A DNA stretch of 64,000 nt from UBA964 sp037444685 (GTDB lineage: Bacteria > Pseudomonadota > Gammaproteobacteria > Steroidobacterales > Steroidobacteraceae): NCBI GenBank assembly GCA_037444685.1, contig JBBILX010000007.1, positions 62,001 through 126,000 on the forward strand, written 5' to 3'. Below, piece by piece: positions 63,138-64,000 of this stretch (the stretch's first letter is position 1; each line of letters opens with the position of its first letter). The notes beneath the pieces are model-generated. The model was not told the origin of the DNA, made no database searches, and saw only the letters and a list, made by a program, of their open reading frames with translations. The position numbers and the translations under genes are program-made.

Positions 63138-64000
63138 TCAGCGCGTCGCCGAACCGATGCGAACCGGCTTGCTCGCGCCGCCAGAAGTCGGCGCGACGGC
63201 CGGCTCACGCTCCTCGTCGGAGAAGACGGCGCGCATCGTGGCATCGTCGGCGGGCAGATTCGACTTGCCGTCCCAGGTCGCGCCGTCGGGCACGCGGTTC
63301 TGCACGCGGGGAGCCGCGGCGACGATCGCCTCAATGGTGCTGTCGGGTCGCGACACCGAAACCGGAATACCCCGCGGATCGTGCGTGAACGTGGAGATCG
63401 CCTCCCAGTTCACGGTCTCGTTGCGTGCCTTGAGCTCCCTCTGGATGCGGTTGGCGAGCGAGCGCGACAGCAGGCGCCGCTGGGCGCGCTTCCAGTCGCG
63501 CGGATCATCCTCGAGCACGTCGAAAGCCTGCAGATGGAGCTGCCCATCGTGCCAGCCGAAGACGAACGGCTGATTGACGACGGTGACTTTCTCGCCGGGC
63601 TGGATGTATTCGTAGAGCATCTCGACGTCTTCCGGGTACATGCGGATGCAGCCGTGGCTGGAGCGCAGGCCGACGCCGTAGGGCTTGTTGGTGCCGTGAA
63701 TCAGGTATTGCGGCCAGCCGAGGTACATCGCGCGCGTGCCGAGCGGATTGTCCGGGCCCGGCGGCACGACCGCCGGCAGGATCTCGCCGTTCTTCCTGTG
63801 CTCGGCACGCACTCCGGGACCCGGGCGCCAGACTGGATCCTTGGCCTTGCGCACCACGCGCGTCGTGCCCTCGGGAGTGGCCCAGCCGACCTTGCCGATG
63901 CCGATCGGGTGCGTGTAGACGATCTGCTGCTCGCCCTGCTTGCGCTTCGGGAAGTAGTACAGACGCATCGAGGCGAGGTTGATCACCACGCCCTCGCGCG
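63138..64000 (-). CDS. L,D-transpeptidase (YkuD domain), 5' end outside window
   Basis: A partial gene; its 5' end lies beyond base 64000. The catalytic YkuD motif is complete: IHGTNKPYGVGLRSSHGCIRMYPEDVE, with the catalytic cysteine in SHGCIRM and the upstream histidine in IHGT. The visible N-terminal part is REGVVINLASMRLYYFP, which is normally preceded by a signal peptide and a LysM-like or linker region. Such enzymes form 3-3 cross-links in peptidoglycan or attach the Braun lipoprotein. The last 100 residues (DDPRDWKRAQRRLLSRSLANRIQRELKARN) extend beyond the catalytic domain. It lies 7 bp upstream of the aminopeptidase ATG, so the two are probably cotranscribed. Confidence 0.92.
   Translation of the reverse strand, partial: REGVVINLASMRLYYFPKRKQGEQQIVYTHPIGIGKVGWATPEGTTRVVRKAKDPVWRPGPGVRAEHRKNGEILPAVVPPGPDNPLGTRAMYLGWPQYLIHGTNKPYGVGLRSSHGCIRMYPEDVEMLYEYIQPGEKVTVVNQPFVFGWHDGQLHLQAFDVLEDDPRDWKRAQRRLLSRSLANRIQRELKARNETVNWEAISTFTHDPRGIPVSVSRPDSTIEAIVAAAPRVQNRVPDGATWDGKSNLPADDATMRAVFSDEEREPAVAPTSGGASKPVRIGSATR

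Overview
This is a G+C-rich, gene-dense bacterial chromosome segment. It carries several typical gammaproteobacterial groupings: dusB-fis followed by purH-purD, rhlB divergent from trxA-rho, accB-accC-prmA, and groES-groEL under both a CIRCE element and an overlapping heat-shock-like promoter. Rieske, DUF1838, DUF1302/DUF1329 and MHS-type transporter genes suggest a Steroidobacterales/Nevskiales-like gammaproteobacterium that handles hydrophobic or aromatic compounds. That placement is inference; no rRNA or tRNA gene is present to test it.

Region by region. (1) 1-19 kb is mostly accessory or envelope: TetR regulator, ThpR-type RNA 2',3'-cyclic phosphodiesterase, an exported split-barrel protein carrying a haem-c motif coupled to an MHS transporter, a second MFS transporter, a YbhB protein, a tandem CDGSH protein coupled to a CNNM/CorC protein, a Tat-exported DUF1838 protein, a large PAS-GGDEF-EAL enzyme, cytochrome b561, a GNAT enzyme, a broken quinone-oxidoreductase-like gene, a PadR-PspC pair and a Rieske oxygenase. 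(2) 19-25 kb: a VTT-domain membrane protein, pntAB and groESL. (3) 25-46 kb is mainly housekeeping: DsbD with a duplicated N-terminal domain, a TlpA-like thioredoxin, aroQ, accBC, prmA, a DUF3426-like zinc-ribbon protein, dusB, fis, purH, purD, an alpha/beta hydrolase, an outer-membrane-like protein, rho, trxA, rhlB, yrfG, a PHP phosphoesterase, a YdcH-like protein, an MscS-type channel and arfB. (4) 46-54 kb is a compact four-gene minus-strand operon in the order DUF1302, DUF1329, YCF48-like, RND permease. The last gene is a single open frame that continues into a complete metallo-beta-lactamase-fold hydrolase. (5) 54-64 kb: plsB, a short-chain dehydrogenase lacking an internal segment, an esterase-like and a bicupin gene in tandem, a hotdog protein, an isolated contractile-tail sheath protein, an M1 aminopeptidase and an L,D-transpeptidase cut by the window edge.

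The most noteworthy items are the RND-metallohydrolase fusion inside the DUF1302/DUF1329/YCF48 operon and the tail-sheath gene with no other tail genes around it. Others are the haem-motif split-barrel protein coupled to a transporter with a large loop insertion, the tandem palindrome over the padR promoter and start codon, and two oxidoreductase genes that each lack roughly 20 to 35 codons. Many neighbouring genes overlap by GTGA or ATGA, so translational coupling is common here.
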